From positions 450,896 to 514,895 of the forward strand of contig JACKJK010000003.1 in assembly GCA_020637985.1 (NCBI GenBank): 64,000 nucleotides of DNA, given 5' to 3'. This document shows positions 44,656 to 53,992 of the stretch, one piece after another. A program made the position numbers and the translations under genes. The notes below the pieces were generated by a model. It was given only the letters and a program-made list of their open reading frames with translations. It did no database searches and was not told the DNA's origin. Origin of the DNA: Rhodobiaceae bacterium. GTDB lineage: Bacteria; Pseudomonadota; Alphaproteobacteria; Rhizobiales; Tepidamorphaceae. Positions within the stretch are counted from its first letter, which is position 1. Every line of letters starts with the position of its first letter.

Positions 44656-46095
44656 ATGATCGCTGTCGTCTACGTTTTCTCGTTCTTCCTGGCCGCGCTG
44701 TCCCTGCAGTTGCTGGCCACGGGGGCTTTGACGGCGGCATCCGGCGACCTGGCGAATGCGCCGGCGTTCCTCATCGCGGCCGCGTTGTGGCTATTCCTCG
44801 CGGGCGCCATGAACCTCGCGCTGCGCGGTCGCGAACGTCGGCTGAAAGCGCGCGAGCGCTTCCTGCTCGCCCTGCTACTGTTCACCGTGCTGCCGCTCTT
44901 CGCCTGTCTGCCCGTCTTCATCCTGGTTCCGCAAGCGGGCTTCTCGAACACCTATTTCGAGGCGGTGTCGGCTTTCACCACCACGGGCTGGACCGCGTTG
45001 CCCAATGCCGAATTGCTGCCGAAGGGGGTCGTCGTCTGGCGCGCTCTGCTGCAATGGATGGGCGGAGCGACGTTTCTCCTGGTCGTCATTTTCGTCCTGG
45101 CGCCGTCGCGCGTCGGCGGGCTGCCGGACTCCCAGGGCAGCCTGATCGACTACACCGGCCAGGTCGAGCGGCAACGCTTCGGCCAGGCGCTGGCGCGCGT
45201 CTTGCCCCTCTATGCGGCAATCACCTCGCTTTGCTTCATCTTGCTCGCCCTGACCGGGCTTGCCCCCCTCGATGCCTTCGCGCTTGCAACAGCCGCGATC
45301 TCGACCAGCGGATTCACAGCCCACAGCGCGCCAATCGGCGATTATCTCTCGGACGCGGGCGTGTGGATCGTCACGCTGTTCAGCGCCGTGTCGGCGACGA
45401 GTTTCCTGTGGTTGCGCCGCGCGCTGAGGGGCGACCGCGCAGCCCTTGGACATCGCGAATCCTACTATCTCCTGGGGATGGTTATGGTGTTCGGCCTGCT
45501 GACGACGGACATGCTGGTGCAATCCGGCGGAGGAGGGGCCTTTGCCGCCTTGCGCGACGGCTTTTCGATCGCCGCCTCGATCATCACCACGAGCGGCCTG
45601 GAGGCGCGCACCGGCGGCCATGCGACGCTGCCATACGGCATGCTTCTCACGCTGCTGTTCATCGGCGGCGCCAGTTTCTCGACCGCGGGCGGCCTCAAGC
45701 TTTTCCGTGTCGGTGCAATGGCCGTGCAGTCCGGACGCGAAATGGTGCGCCTGGTCTATCCGCATGCCATCCGCTCGGCCCGGTTCGGCTCCCAGCCCTA
45801 CAACATCCAGTTGATGAAGGCGGTGTGGAGCCTGATGTTCGCATTGCTGGTTCTGGCTCTTGCAGTCAGCGCCGCACTGGGTTTCGCCGAGATTCCGGTC
45901 GATCAGGCCGTCCTCGGCGGTTTCGGAGCAGTGTCCAACATTTCGATAGGACTGTTCGGCGAGGGCAACACGCTGGTACGGTTCCAGGAACTGCCTGAGG
46001 TCACCAAGCTGACCTTGTGCCTCGGCATGGCCCTTGGCCGCGTCGAGGTAATTGCCGCCGTTGCGGTCCTATATCTGCCGTTCTGGAGGGGGTAG
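44656..46095 (+). CDS. trkH: Trk potassium transporter membrane subunit TrkH
   Basis: A 479-residue membrane protein with the four selectivity-filter-like P-loops of the TrkH/KtrB family (among them TTTGWTALPN, STSGFTAHSA and TTSGLEARTGG) and about ten membrane segments. It carries K+ inward with TrkA. The frame opens upstream inside trkA; ATG 44656, preceded by CCCCAAG, gives a standard start. Confidence 0.92.
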   Translation: MIAVVYVFSFFLAALSLQLLATGALTAASGDLANAPAFLIAAALWLFLAGAMNLALRGRERRLKARERFLLALLLFTVLPLFACLPVFILVPQAGFSNTYFEAVSAFTTTGWTALPNAELLPKGVVVWRALLQWMGGATFLLVVIFVLAPSRVGGLPDSQGSLIDYTGQVERQRFGQALARVLPLYAAITSLCFILLALTGLAPLDAFALATAAISTSGFTAHSAPIGDYLSDAGVWIVTLFSAVSATSFLWLRRALRGDRAALGHRESYYLLGMVMVFGLLTTDMLVQSGGGGAFAALRDGFSIAASIITTSGLEARTGGHATLPYGMLLTLLFIGGASFSTAGGLKLFRVGAMAVQSGREMVRLVYPHAIRSARFGSQPYNIQLMKAVWSLMFALLVLALAVSAALGFAEIPVDQAVLGGFGAVSNISIGLFGEGNTLVRFQELPEVTKLTLCLGMALGRVEVIAAVAVLYLPFWRG

Positions 46096-46151
46096 CCCGC
46101 CCTCGGCGCACCTGGGGCATGGATCTTCAAGGAGATTTGTCCCGTTTGTGG

Positions 46152-46179
46152 CTTGTATCGCGCAACGAAACTGCCATCT
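46152..46179 (+). promoter_or_regulatory. Possible RpoH (sigma32-type) promoter of hfq
   Basis: CTTGTAT (46152-46158), 13 bp, then TGCCATCT (46172-46179), compared with the heat-shock consensus CTTGAAA - CCCCATNT. It lies 77 bp before the hfq ATG, and a stem-loop (46205-46233) with a 2-nt bulge occurs in the leader. hfq is heat-shock controlled in E. coli. Based on sequence match only. Confidence 0.35.
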
Positions 46180-46255
46180 TATAAAAGGCTGAAGACTGGA
46201 AGCTTTCGCCATACCCGCAACCATGGGTGGCGAACGCAAGATGGGGCGACATAAA

Positions 46256-46510
46256 ATGGCGGCAGAAAAGGCCCAAAACCTCCAGGACACGTTTCTCAAC
46301 GCAGTCCGCAAGACGAAGACTCCACTGACGATTTTCCTGGTCAACGGCGTCAAGCTCCAGGGTGTCGTGACATGGTTCGACCAGTTCTGCGTCCTGCTGC
46401 GCCGCGATGGCCACTCGCAACTCGTATACAAGCACGCGATCTCGACGGTGATGCCGAACACGCCCATCCAGTTGTTCGATCCCACAGACAATGAGTCCGA
46501 CGCCGATTGA
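46256..46510 (+). CDS. hfq: RNA chaperone Hfq
   Basis: 84 residues. The Sm1 motif (DTFLNAVRKTKTPLTIFLVNGVKLQGVVTWFDQFCVLL) and Sm2 motif (YKHAISTVMP) are complete. It forms a hexamer that helps small RNAs pair with mRNAs. GGGGCG lies seven bases before ATG 46256, whose product starts MAAEKAQNLQD like other rhizobial Hfq proteins; the frame is open to 46223. The TTG start of hflX overlaps its stop, so the two are coupled. Confidence 0.95.
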   Translation: MAAEKAQNLQDTFLNAVRKTKTPLTIFLVNGVKLQGVVTWFDQFCVLLRRDGHSQLVYKHAISTVMPNTPIQLFDPTDNESDAD

Positions 46511-47901
46511 GCGCAGCGGGGCAGGCTAAATACGGTTCTCCAGGCGGTGCGGGGGAGGGGGTAACTCCTTCCTCGACGCGGGCCTACGTCCTCGTCCCGG
46601 TCGTCGTGACATCATCGGACAGCCTATTTGCCCATGACGTGCGTGATGCCGCTGCGCGGCTGGACGAGGCTGTCGGGCTTGCACGCGCCATTGATCTTGA
46701 GGTCGTGGGTTCTGCGGCCTTGACCGTAAAGAACCCGCGTCCGGCAACGCTCCTCGGTACAGGCAAGGTCGAGGAGCTTGCCGCGCAACTGCGCGCGAGC
46801 GACGTCGGTCTCGTTGCCGTCGATTGCGCCCTGTCACCGGTGCAGCAGCGCAACCTTGAAAAGGCCTGGGACACCAAGGTGATCGACCGCACCGGGCTGA
46901 TCCTGGAGATCTTCGGCCGGCGCGCCAACACCAACGAGGGCCGCCTCCAGGTCGAGCTGGCGCACCTCAACTACCAGAAAAGCCGGCTCGTGCGCTCCTG
47001 GACTCACCTCGAACGCCAGCGCGGCGGCTTCGGCTTTCTTGGCGGGCCCGGCGAAACCCAGATCGAGGCGGACCGCCGCCTGATCCAGGAGCGCATCACC
47101 CGCATTCGCGCCGACCTCGATGCGGTGCGCCGGCATCGCGCGCTGCATCGCAAGGGCAGAGCGCGCGTGCCCTATCCCGCCGTAGCGCTTGTCGGCTACA
47201 CCAACGCCGGCAAGTCGACCCTGTTCAACCGCCTCACGCGCGCCGAGGTGCTGGCGCAGGACATGCTGTTCGCAACGCTCGACCCGACAGTGCGCGCCAT
47301 CGTCCTGCCGCATGGCCGCCGGATCACCCTGTCGGACACGGTCGGCTTCATCTCCGATCTGCCGACGGACCTCGTCGCCGCCTTCCGCGCGACGCTCGAA
47401 GAGGTGACGCAAGCCGATCTCATCCTGCACGTGCGCGACATCAGCCATGCGGATTCCGGCGCGCAGGCCGCCGACGTACGCCGGGTTCTGCAGGAACTGG
47501 GCCTTGGCGAGGAACCCGCCAACCTGATCGAGGTCTGGAACAAGCTCGACCTTGTCGAAGTCGACAAGCGTGTGCCGCTTCTCGACCGCCTGAAAGCCGC
47601 TTCCGCATCCCTCGAGGTCGACCAGCGGCCGATCGCGGTCTCGGCCCTAACCGGGGAGGGGATCGATGACCTGCTGCTGGCGATCGAGACCTGGCTGGCG
47701 AGCGAAAGTACCACGAGAGATGTCAACCTGCCGGCTGCCGACGGCGCCGGCCTGAACTGGATCTACGAGAACTGCGAAGTCCTCGCCCGCGGCGAGGCGT
47801 CCGAAGACAGTCTCATACACCTCCAGGTGCGTGTTCCCGCCGTCAAACGCGACCAGTTCGAGAAGCGTTTCGGCCGGCTGACAGCAAAGGCCAGAGCCTA
47901 G
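46507..47901 (+). CDS. hflX: GTPase HflX
   Basis: 464 residues from a TTG overlapping the hfq stop. The N-terminal HflX domain (LLGTGKVEELAAQL... DRTGLILEIFGRRANTNEGRLQVELAHLNY) precedes a coiled-coil linker and a GTPase domain with G1 GYTNAGKST, G3 DTVGF and G4 NKLD. It splits stalled or inactivated ribosomes in a GTP-dependent manner. It converges on mazG, whose stop overlaps its own by three bases. Confidence 0.93.
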   Translation: MSAAGQAKYGSPGGAGEGVTPSSTRAYVLVPVVVTSSDSLFAHDVRDAAARLDEAVGLARAIDLEVVGSAALTVKNPRPATLLGTGKVEELAAQLRASDVGLVAVDCALSPVQQRNLEKAWDTKVIDRTGLILEIFGRRANTNEGRLQVELAHLNYQKSRLVRSWTHLERQRGGFGFLGGPGETQIEADRRLIQERITRIRADLDAVRRHRALHRKGRARVPYPAVALVGYTNAGKSTLFNRLTRAEVLAQDMLFATLDPTVRAIVLPHGRRITLSDTVGFISDLPTDLVAAFRATLEEVTQADLILHVRDISHADSGAQAADVRRVLQELGLGEEPANLIEVWNKLDLVEVDKRVPLLDRLKAASASLEVDQRPIAVSALTGEGIDDLLLAIETWLASESTTRDVNLPAADGAGLNWIYENCEVLARGEASEDSLIHLQVRVPAVKRDQFEKRFGRLTAKARA

Positions 47902-48689
47902 CCGCCACTCCTGCTGCGTGCCTTGGCGGCGTTCCAGAGCGCGTCCATCTCCTCCAGGCTTGCTTCGTCGAGCGAGGTTCCGCGCGCCGCAAGGCCGTGC
48001 TCGATGGCGCGGAAGCGGGAAACGAACTTGGCATTCGTCGCCCGCAGCGCGTCCTCGACGTCGACGCCGAGCTTGCGCGCGACGTTGACGAGGGCGAACA
48101 GCGCATCTCCGACTTCCTCGGCAATGTCACCGTTGCCGATGATCGCATCATCGATCTCGCCAAGTTCCTCATCCAGCTTTCGCCGGGCCCCCGCAACGTC
48201 CGGCCAGTCGAAACCGCAGCGTGCCGCGCGCTTCTGAAGCTTCTGGGCGCGCATCAGCGCTGGAAACGCAACGGGAATATCATCAAGCGCAGAAAGAACT
48301 CTATTCGCTTTCTCAAACCGTTCCGCGGCCTTGATATCTTCCCAGCTGGTGCGAACGTCTGCCGCGCGGGCTGCCTTGGTTTCACCGAAAACATGCGGAT
48401 GCCGGCGCACCATCTTGTCGTGGATTGCTTCAGCGACATCGTCGAAGTCGAAAAACCCGGATTCCTCGGCCATTCGCGCATGGAAGACCACCTGGAGCAA
48501 AAGGTCGCCGAGTTCGTCCTTAAGGTCGCTCATGTCGCCGCGTTCGATCGCATCGGCGACCTCGTAGGCTTCCTCGATCGTGTAGGGCGCGATCGAAGCG
48601 AAGTCCTGCTGGACGTCCCAAGGGCAACCCGTTTCCGGGTCGCGCAGCCGCGCCATGACAGCAAGCAGTTTGTCGATGTGTCTGGCCAT
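47898..48689 (-). CDS. mazG: Nucleoside triphosphate pyrophosphohydrolase MazG
   Basis: 263 residues with two MazG domains. The first contains LRDPETGCPWDVQQDFASIAPYTIEEAYEV and ELGDLLLQVVFHA, the second KLDEELGEIDDAI and EVGDALFALVNVAR, each with the EExxE/ExxD metal site. It hydrolyses NTPs to NMP and pyrophosphate, clearing non-canonical nucleotides. ATG 48689 gives the standard N-terminus. It is convergent with hflX. Confidence 0.93.
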   Translation of the reverse strand: MARHIDKLLAVMARLRDPETGCPWDVQQDFASIAPYTIEEAYEVADAIERGDMSDLKDELGDLLLQVVFHARMAEESGFFDFDDVAEAIHDKMVRRHPHVFGETKAARAADVRTSWEDIKAAERFEKANRVLSALDDIPVAFPALMRAQKLQKRAARCGFDWPDVAGARRKLDEELGEIDDAIIGNGDIAEEVGDALFALVNVARKLGVDVEDALRATNAKFVSRFRAIEHGLAARGTSLDEASLEEMDALWNAAKARSRSGG

Positions 48690-48834
48690 GGCGTGCTCCG
48701 TCGCGTTCGCGTCACGCCGGAAGGGGGCGTTCGATGGACCAATAAACGACGGCGGCGGGGCGGCCAAGCCCGCTAGGAAAACAGGGCTGATTTCCTTATG
48801 CGGCGCGCACGGTAGACGCAATGTGATAGAGTCG

Positions 48835-48850
48835 CATAATATATATTATG
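48835..48850. promoter_or_regulatory. AT-rich perfect palindrome
   Basis: CATAATATATATTATG, a 16-bp perfect palindrome in an AT-rich patch inside GC-rich DNA. It lies about 146 bp upstream of mazG and 107 bp after the MBL-fold gene stop, with both on the minus strand. It could be an operator or an unusual promoter; I do not recognise the factor. Confidence 0.35.
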
Positions 48851-48956
48851 GAACTCGAATGATGCATTGAATTTCCGCCCACTGCGCTGACCGTCGCACT
48901 AATGGATCGGGATTCCCGCGCGATATCAACGTGATACGACGCAGAACTAGGACGCG

Positions 48957-49757
48957 TCAGACGCCCCCCTCGATCCGCAACATGTCATGCGCGACACCGA
49001 TGTTGCCCGGCAACTCGGCTTTCAGCGTGGCGTGGTCGATGTCGCAATGCAGATTGGTGAGAACAGCGCGTCTCGGCTTCAGGCGTGCAATCCATTCGAC
49101 TGCCTGCTCGACGTTAAGGTGGCTGATGTGGCGCTTGTAGCGCAACGCGTCGAGGATCAGCACGTCGAGCCCCTTGAGCAGCGTGGCGCTTGCGGGCGGA
49201 ATGTCGCTGACGTCGGGAACATAGGCGATTGTACCGAAGCGGAAACCGAGCGCCGGCATCGGCCCATGTTCGACCGGCACGGGCACGGCCTCGATGGTGC
49301 CGCCGGCGCCGGCAAACGACAATGGCTTGTCGGGCGCAAACCGCCGCAAATCAAGGATCGGCGGATAGATCGAATCCGCCGGCGACGAGAAGCAATAGCC
49401 GAACCGCATGTCGAGTGTGTTTGCGGTTGCATCGTCGGCGTATACGGGAATGCGCTTGCGATGACGGATCACGAGCGGACGCAGATCGTCGATCCCGTGC
49501 GTATGGTCGGCGTGGTCGTGCGTGAAGACAACCGCGTCGAGATCGTCGACGCGCGCCGCCAGCAACTGCTCGCGCAGGTCGGGCGACGTGTCGACCAGCA
49601 AACGCGTCGTGCCGCCGCCACCGGCACGCTCCACCAGCACCGAACAACGCAGGCGGCGGTTGCGCGGTTCGTTCGGGTCGCACGCGCCCCAGTCGTTGCC
49701 AACGCGCGGCACGCCGCCGGAAGACCCGCAACCGAGAATCGTGATGCGCAGACTCAT
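48957..49757 (-). CDS. MBL-fold metallohydrolase (PhnP-like)
   Basis: 266 residues of the metallo-beta-lactamase fold. Metal motif THDHADHTHG, then the later histidines in VPVEHGPMP, the aspartate-rich PDVSDIP and SHLNVEQAVEW, typical of the PhnP-like phosphodiesterase group that follows tatD in Rhizobiales. The substrate is not known; a cyclic phosphodiester is likely. It overlaps tatD by four bases (ATGA) and is the last gene of the dac-tmk-holB-metG-tatD run. Confidence 0.88.
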   Translation of the reverse strand: MSLRITILGCGSSGGVPRVGNDWGACDPNEPRNRRLRCSVLVERAGGGGTTRLLVDTSPDLREQLLAARVDDLDAVVFTHDHADHTHGIDDLRPLVIRHRKRIPVYADDATANTLDMRFGYCFSSPADSIYPPILDLRRFAPDKPLSFAGAGGTIEAVPVPVEHGPMPALGFRFGTIAYVPDVSDIPPASATLLKGLDVLILDALRYKRHISHLNVEQAVEWIARLKPRRAVLTNLHCDIDHATLKAELPGNIGVAHDMLRIEGGV

Positions 49758-50572
49758 ATCTCAACCGCCCCCGAAACGCTGCCGACCGCCTGCACCGGCA
49801 TGCGGGAGAACAGGCCAAGCGCATTGCGCGTCGTGACTTCTGCCAGCTCGCGCAACGCAACCCCGCGCACCTCGGCGATGACTTCGGCGGTATCGCGTAC
49901 GTATCCCGGCTCGTTGCGCCTGCCGCGATTGGGCACGGGCGCAAGGTATGGCGCATCCGTTTCAACGAGCAATCTGTCTTCCGGCAAGGCCTTGGCAAGC
50001 TCGCGCAGTTCGTCGGACTTCTTGAACGTCACGATCCCCGAAAAGGAAACGAAAAGCCCGATCTCGACACCGCGCCAGGCGAGCTCCGGCCGTGACGAGA
50101 AGCAGTGCAGGACCGCGGTGAAAGCGCCCTTCCCCATCTCGTCTTCGAGAATGCGCGCGGTATCCTCCTCGGCCTCGCGGCTGTGGATGACCAGCGGCAG
50201 GCCGGTCCGCCGCGCCGCTTCGATGTGCGTGCGGAAGACGGCTTCCTGCACGTCGCGTGGCGCACGGTCGTAGTGATAGTCGAGCCCGGCTTCGCCAATC
50301 CCGACGACCTGCGGATCGCGTGCCGCTTCCAGGATGTCTTCGAGGGAGACGTCGGCTTCTTCGGCGGCGTTATGCGGATGCGTCCCGACCGTACAGAAAA
50401 CGTCCGGATGCGCCGCCGCGATCGCCTGCACTGCGGCAAAGCGGCGAACCCGCGTGTTGATCGTGATGAAGCCGCCGATGCCGCGCGCGCGCGCGCGCGA
50501 CAGCATCTCGTCGCGGTCCGCGTCGAAATCCGGGAAGTCGAGGTGGCAATGGCTGTCGATCAGATGCGCCAT
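49754..50572 (-). CDS. tatD: TatD family metal-dependent hydrolase
   Basis: 272 residues, a TIM-barrel amidohydrolase. Metal ligands are in DSHCHLD (8-14), GEAGLDYHYD, VIHSREAEED, HCFSS and VETDAPYLAP, the complete TatD set. It acts as a 3'-5' deoxyribonuclease in DNA repair or quality control. ATG 50572 is the family start. A (CG)9 run at 50482-50499 encodes the SRARARG segment. metG ends 17 bp upstream. Confidence 0.92.
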   Translation of the reverse strand: MAHLIDSHCHLDFPDFDADRDEMLSRARARGIGGFITINTRVRRFAAVQAIAAAHPDVFCTVGTHPHNAAEEADVSLEDILEAARDPQVVGIGEAGLDYHYDRAPRDVQEAVFRTHIEAARRTGLPLVIHSREAEEDTARILEDEMGKGAFTAVLHCFSSRPELAWRGVEIGLFVSFSGIVTFKKSDELRELAKALPEDRLLVETDAPYLAPVPNRGRRNEPGYVRDTAEVIAEVRGVALRELAEVTTRNALGLFSRMPVQAVGSVSGAVEI

Positions 50573-50589
50573 GGAACCCTTTAACGGCG

Positions 50590-52146
50590 TCAGTTGCCGG
50601 ACTCGGCCGTTTCGGGCTCGACGTAGCGTGGAAACACGGGCGCCGGCGCCGGCAGATCCCGCCCCGCCTGCATGGCGTTGCCAAGATCGGCGAAGCTGCG
50701 CTCGTCCTCGGCGACAGCGAGGATATCGAGGAGCCTCGCAGCCGATTGCGGAACGTAGGGCTGCGCCAGGATCGCCACGTGGCGCAGGACGTCCGCGGTG
50801 ACATTGAGTACGGTTGCCATGCGTTCGGGATCGCTCTTGCGCAGCGCCCACGGTTCGCTGGCCGCGAAATAGCGGTTGGCATCCGCGACCACCGACCAGA
50901 TGGCCGCGACCGCGGTGTGGATCTGCTGGGTTTCCATGGCCGTGCGGCAGCGTTCGAGCATGCCCGCCGCCGCGGCGAGGATTTCCTCGTCAGCCGCAGA
51001 CAGAATGCCGCGCGCCGGCAGCCTCCCCTCACAGTTCTTGGCGATCATCGACAGCGAGCGCTGCGCGAGGTTGCCGAGATCGTTGGCAAGATCGGCATTG
51101 ATGCGCGCCACGATCGCCTCGTGCGAGTAGTTGCCGTCCTGCCCGAACGGCACCTCGCGCAGGAAGAAATAGCGGGTCTGGTCAACGCCGTAGTGCTCGG
51201 ACAGCGCGAAGGGATCGACCACGTTGCCGACCGACTTCGACATCTTCTCGCCCTTGTTGAACAGGAAGCCGTGCGCGAAGACCCGCTTGGGGAGTTCGAC
51301 ACCCGCCGACATCAAAAACGCCGGCCAGTAGACCGCGTGGAAGCGCACGATGTCCTTGCCGATCACATGCAGGTCGGCCGGCCAGTAGCGCTGGAACATG
51401 TCGCTGTCGGTGTCGGGATATCCGACCCCGGTGATGTAGTTGGTCAGCGCGTCGACCCAGACATACATCACGTGGCCCTCGGCACCGGGCACCGGGATGC
51501 CCCAGTCGAACGTCGTGCGCGACACCGACAGATCCTGCAGGCCGCCCGCGACAAAGCTGCGGACCTCGTTCATGCGCTCCTTCGGCAGGACGAAATCGGG
51601 ATTCGCTTCGTAGTGCGCCAGCAGCCGCTCCGCGAAGGCCGACAGGCGGAAGAAGTAGCTCTGCTCCTCGTGCCACTCGACCGGCGCCCCGCTCGGGCCC
51701 CGGCGCACGCCATCTTCGCCAACGGTAGTCTCGCCCTCGGCGTGGAATGCCTCGTCGCGGACCGAGTACCAGCCCGAATAGCTGCCGAGATAGATGTCGC
51801 CAGCCTCCTGCATCCGCTCCCAGATCGCCTGCGTCGAACGGCGGTGACGCGGTTCGGTCGTGCGGATGAAGTCGTCGTTGGAGCAGTTCAGCGCCGAAGC
51901 CATGCGCTCGAACAAGGGGGCGTTGCGGTCCGCGAGTTCACGTGCCGTCAGGCCTTCCTTGGCCGCGGTCTGGGCCATCTTCATGCCGTGTTCGTCGGTG
52001 CCGGTCAGGAAATGCACGTCATAGCCATCGAGCCGCTTGAAGCGCGCCAGCGCATCTGTCGCGATGATCTCGTAGGCATGCCCGATGTGCGGCGCACCGT
52101 TGGGATAGGAGATGGCGGTTGTGAGATAGTATTTTGACCGCGCCAT
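50590..52146 (-). CDS. metG: Methionyl-tRNA synthetase
   Basis: A 518-residue class I synthetase. The HIGH motif is PHIGHAY (19-25), and KMSKS occurs as EKMSKSVGN. No four-cysteine zinc cluster is seen and the C-terminal tRNA-binding domain is absent, which is the short alphaproteobacterial form. It charges initiator and elongator tRNA-Met. It lies between holB and tatD on the same strand; a 75-bp gap precedes it. Confidence 0.95.
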   Translation of the reverse strand: MARSKYYLTTAISYPNGAPHIGHAYEIIATDALARFKRLDGYDVHFLTGTDEHGMKMAQTAAKEGLTARELADRNAPLFERMASALNCSNDDFIRTTEPRHRRSTQAIWERMQEAGDIYLGSYSGWYSVRDEAFHAEGETTVGEDGVRRGPSGAPVEWHEEQSYFFRLSAFAERLLAHYEANPDFVLPKERMNEVRSFVAGGLQDLSVSRTTFDWGIPVPGAEGHVMYVWVDALTNYITGVGYPDTDSDMFQRYWPADLHVIGKDIVRFHAVYWPAFLMSAGVELPKRVFAHGFLFNKGEKMSKSVGNVVDPFALSEHYGVDQTRYFFLREVPFGQDGNYSHEAIVARINADLANDLGNLAQRSLSMIAKNCEGRLPARGILSAADEEILAAAAGMLERCRTAMETQQIHTAVAAIWSVVADANRYFAASEPWALRKSDPERMATVLNVTADVLRHVAILAQPYVPQSAARLLDILAVAEDERSFADLGNAMQAGRDLPAPAPVFPRYVEPETAESGN

Positions 52147-52221
52147 GGGGCGTTCCTTGAAGCAAGAGGACTGCTGCGGCGATGCCTGCGGGCCGCATGA
52201 ATAGCGATTTCGGATTTACAA

Positions 52222-53280
52222 TCAGTGCGCGGCGCGAAGTTCAAGTGCCAATCGGTGAAATGCGGCGAGCAGGGTCCTTGAACGGTCGAGATTGAGGGCA
52301 TCCGCCTGGGACTTGGTCTCTTCGACCCGGCCGATCGCGTTGGCCCAATTGGCCGCGTGCGGCGATGCCGCGCCGGAAAACGCGGCCGCGCGCGCACGTT
52401 GCGCCATGTGCAACGACATCAGGTCGAAGGCAGCGTTGTAGGCATCCCGGTTGTCGCGCGCGCCAAGCCTCTGCGCCAGCCGGCCAAGCCGAGCCTGATC
52501 GATCCCCGGCAATGCGGCGAGCAACGCGCCTGCTTCGCGCAAGGCATCCGCCACGCTCTTGTCGCCGAGCATCAGCGCGCGCAGCGCGCTACCGGCGACC
52601 CACGCCTCCAGTTCGCCCTCGATTCGCTCCGCAAGCCGGCCGCCTGCCGCGCAAACGGCACGCGCAAGATCGCTCTCCTCAAGTGGATCGAGAGACACCT
52701 GGCGGCAGCGCGAACGAACCGTTGCCGGCAGCCGTCCGGGCGCCTCGCAAACGAGAATGAGGATGGAACGCCGCGGCGGCTCTTCCAGGATCTTCAGCAG
52801 CGCATTCGCCGACGCGGTATTGAGGTCGTCGGCACGGTCAATGATCCCGACCCGGCAACCCCCGCCTGCCACGCTGGAAGCAGCCGTCTTGCCAAAGAAG
52901 GCAACCAGCCGCCGCACGTCGTCAACCGGGATCAGTCTATTTACGGTTTCCCCTTCGTCCGCATCTAGCGCGAGGAGATCCGGGTGCGAACCGGCTCGGA
53001 TCTGCCGGACGATCCTGTTGTCGGGATCATCCGCGGCCAGGCCGTCAAGGCCGGTCAGCAACCGCCTTGCCAGCGCATAGGCGAACGTCGCCTTGCCGAT
53101 GCCCTTCGGCCCGGCGAGCATCAATCCATGATGTAGCATCCCTGCCCGCCATTCGCGTTCCAGCGCATCGAGAACAGCGCCGTGTCCGAAAATCTCGAGC
53201 GTCTCGCGCGGATGCCGCCAGGCGCGCTGATGCACGCCCTCGCCTGCTTCCGGTCCGCTACTCGCTGTCCGTCTCGCCAC
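52222..53280 (-). CDS. holB: DNA polymerase III subunit delta-prime
   Basis: 352 residues of the clamp-loader AAA+ family, from a GTG start (overlap of 23 bp with tmk). It begins with the conserved WRHPRETLEIFGHGAVLDAL, and the P-loop is GPKGIGKAT, close to the canonical GxxGxGK(S/T). Later come the LLKILEEPP and RSRCR (SRC) motifs. Together with DnaX and HolA it opens and loads the beta clamp. Confidence 0.92.
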   Translation of the reverse strand: MARRTASSGPEAGEGVHQRAWRHPRETLEIFGHGAVLDALEREWRAGMLHHGLMLAGPKGIGKATFAYALARRLLTGLDGLAADDPDNRIVRQIRAGSHPDLLALDADEGETVNRLIPVDDVRRLVAFFGKTAASSVAGGGCRVGIIDRADDLNTASANALLKILEEPPRRSILILVCEAPGRLPATVRSRCRQVSLDPLEESDLARAVCAAGGRLAERIEGELEAWVAGSALRALMLGDKSVADALREAGALLAALPGIDQARLGRLAQRLGARDNRDAYNAAFDLMSLHMAQRARAAAFSGAASPHAANWANAIGRVEETKSQADALNLDRSRTLLAAFHRLALELRAAH

Positions 53281-53992
53281 TTTCGCTGGCCCCTGCCGCC
53301 GCTGCCTCGCCAGTCCATTCCGACAGGTCGAAGCGATCGCTTACCTTTTTCCAGATTTCTTCCGCAACCGCATCGGGCTCCCGGTGCGCGCTGACCAGCA
53401 CGCAGCGGTTTGGTTCGCGCCGCGCGATGGCGCGAAAGGCGGTGCGGATCGCCTTGTGGAAATCGAGATCGGCATCCTCGAAACGATCCCCTGCTCCGCC
53501 CGATTGTCCGCGCGCGCGCTCCAGTCCCGTCTCCACATCGATGTCCAGGATGATCGTCAGGTCCGGCCAGGTATCGCCGATCACCGAGCGCTCCAGCGCC
53601 CGCATGAGTTCACCCGAAACCTTGCCGGCGCGCTCCTGGTAGGCGCGCGTTGAATCGACGAAGCGGTCGCAGATGACCCAGTCGCCGCGCTCCAGCGCCG
53701 GACGGATCACCGTCTCCAGATGGTCGTCACGCGCCGAGAAGAACAGCATCGCTTCCGCCGACGGCCCCAGTGGCTCGGCGGCACCCGACAGGACGATCTT
53801 GCGGATCAGTTCGGCCGCCGGAGACCCGCCGGGTTCCCGCGTCTCCACGACGCTGATGCCGAGCTCGCGCAGCCGTGCGGAAAGCCGGCGCGCCTGCGTG
53901 CTCTTGCCCGTCCCCTCCCCGCCCTCGAAGGTTATGAAACGCCCGCGCGGCACGACCTTGCGCTGCCCCGCCGCTAGAAAGCCTGGCGCCAC
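53258..53992 (-). CDS. tmk: Thymidylate kinase
   Basis: A 244-residue P-loop kinase that makes dTDP from dTMP. Walker A FEGGEGTGKST, DR motif CDRFVDSTRAYQ and the lid region GLERARGQSGGAGDRFEDADLDF. The GTG at 53992 is used; a later GTG in frame (VVPRGRFITFEG) would shorten the product by about 12 residues. The C-terminal tail is about 20 residues longer than usual. It overlaps dac by 19 bp and holB by 23 bp. Confidence 0.93.
   Translation of the reverse strand: MAPGFLAAGQRKVVPRGRFITFEGGEGTGKSTQARRLSARLRELGISVVETREPGGSPAAELIRKIVLSGAAEPLGPSAEAMLFFSARDDHLETVIRPALERGDWVICDRFVDSTRAYQERAGKVSGELMRALERSVIGDTWPDLTIILDIDVETGLERARGQSGGAGDRFEDADLDFHKAIRTAFRAIARREPNRCVLVSAHREPDAVAEEIWKKVSDRFDLSEWTGEAAAAGASESGETDSE

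Noticed and set aside
50482..50499. A (CG)9 dinucleotide run inside tatD, considered as a phase-variation tract
   Set aside because: It encodes an ordinary Arg-Ala stretch, and dinucleotide runs of this size arise easily at this GC content; there is no surface or defence role to vary.
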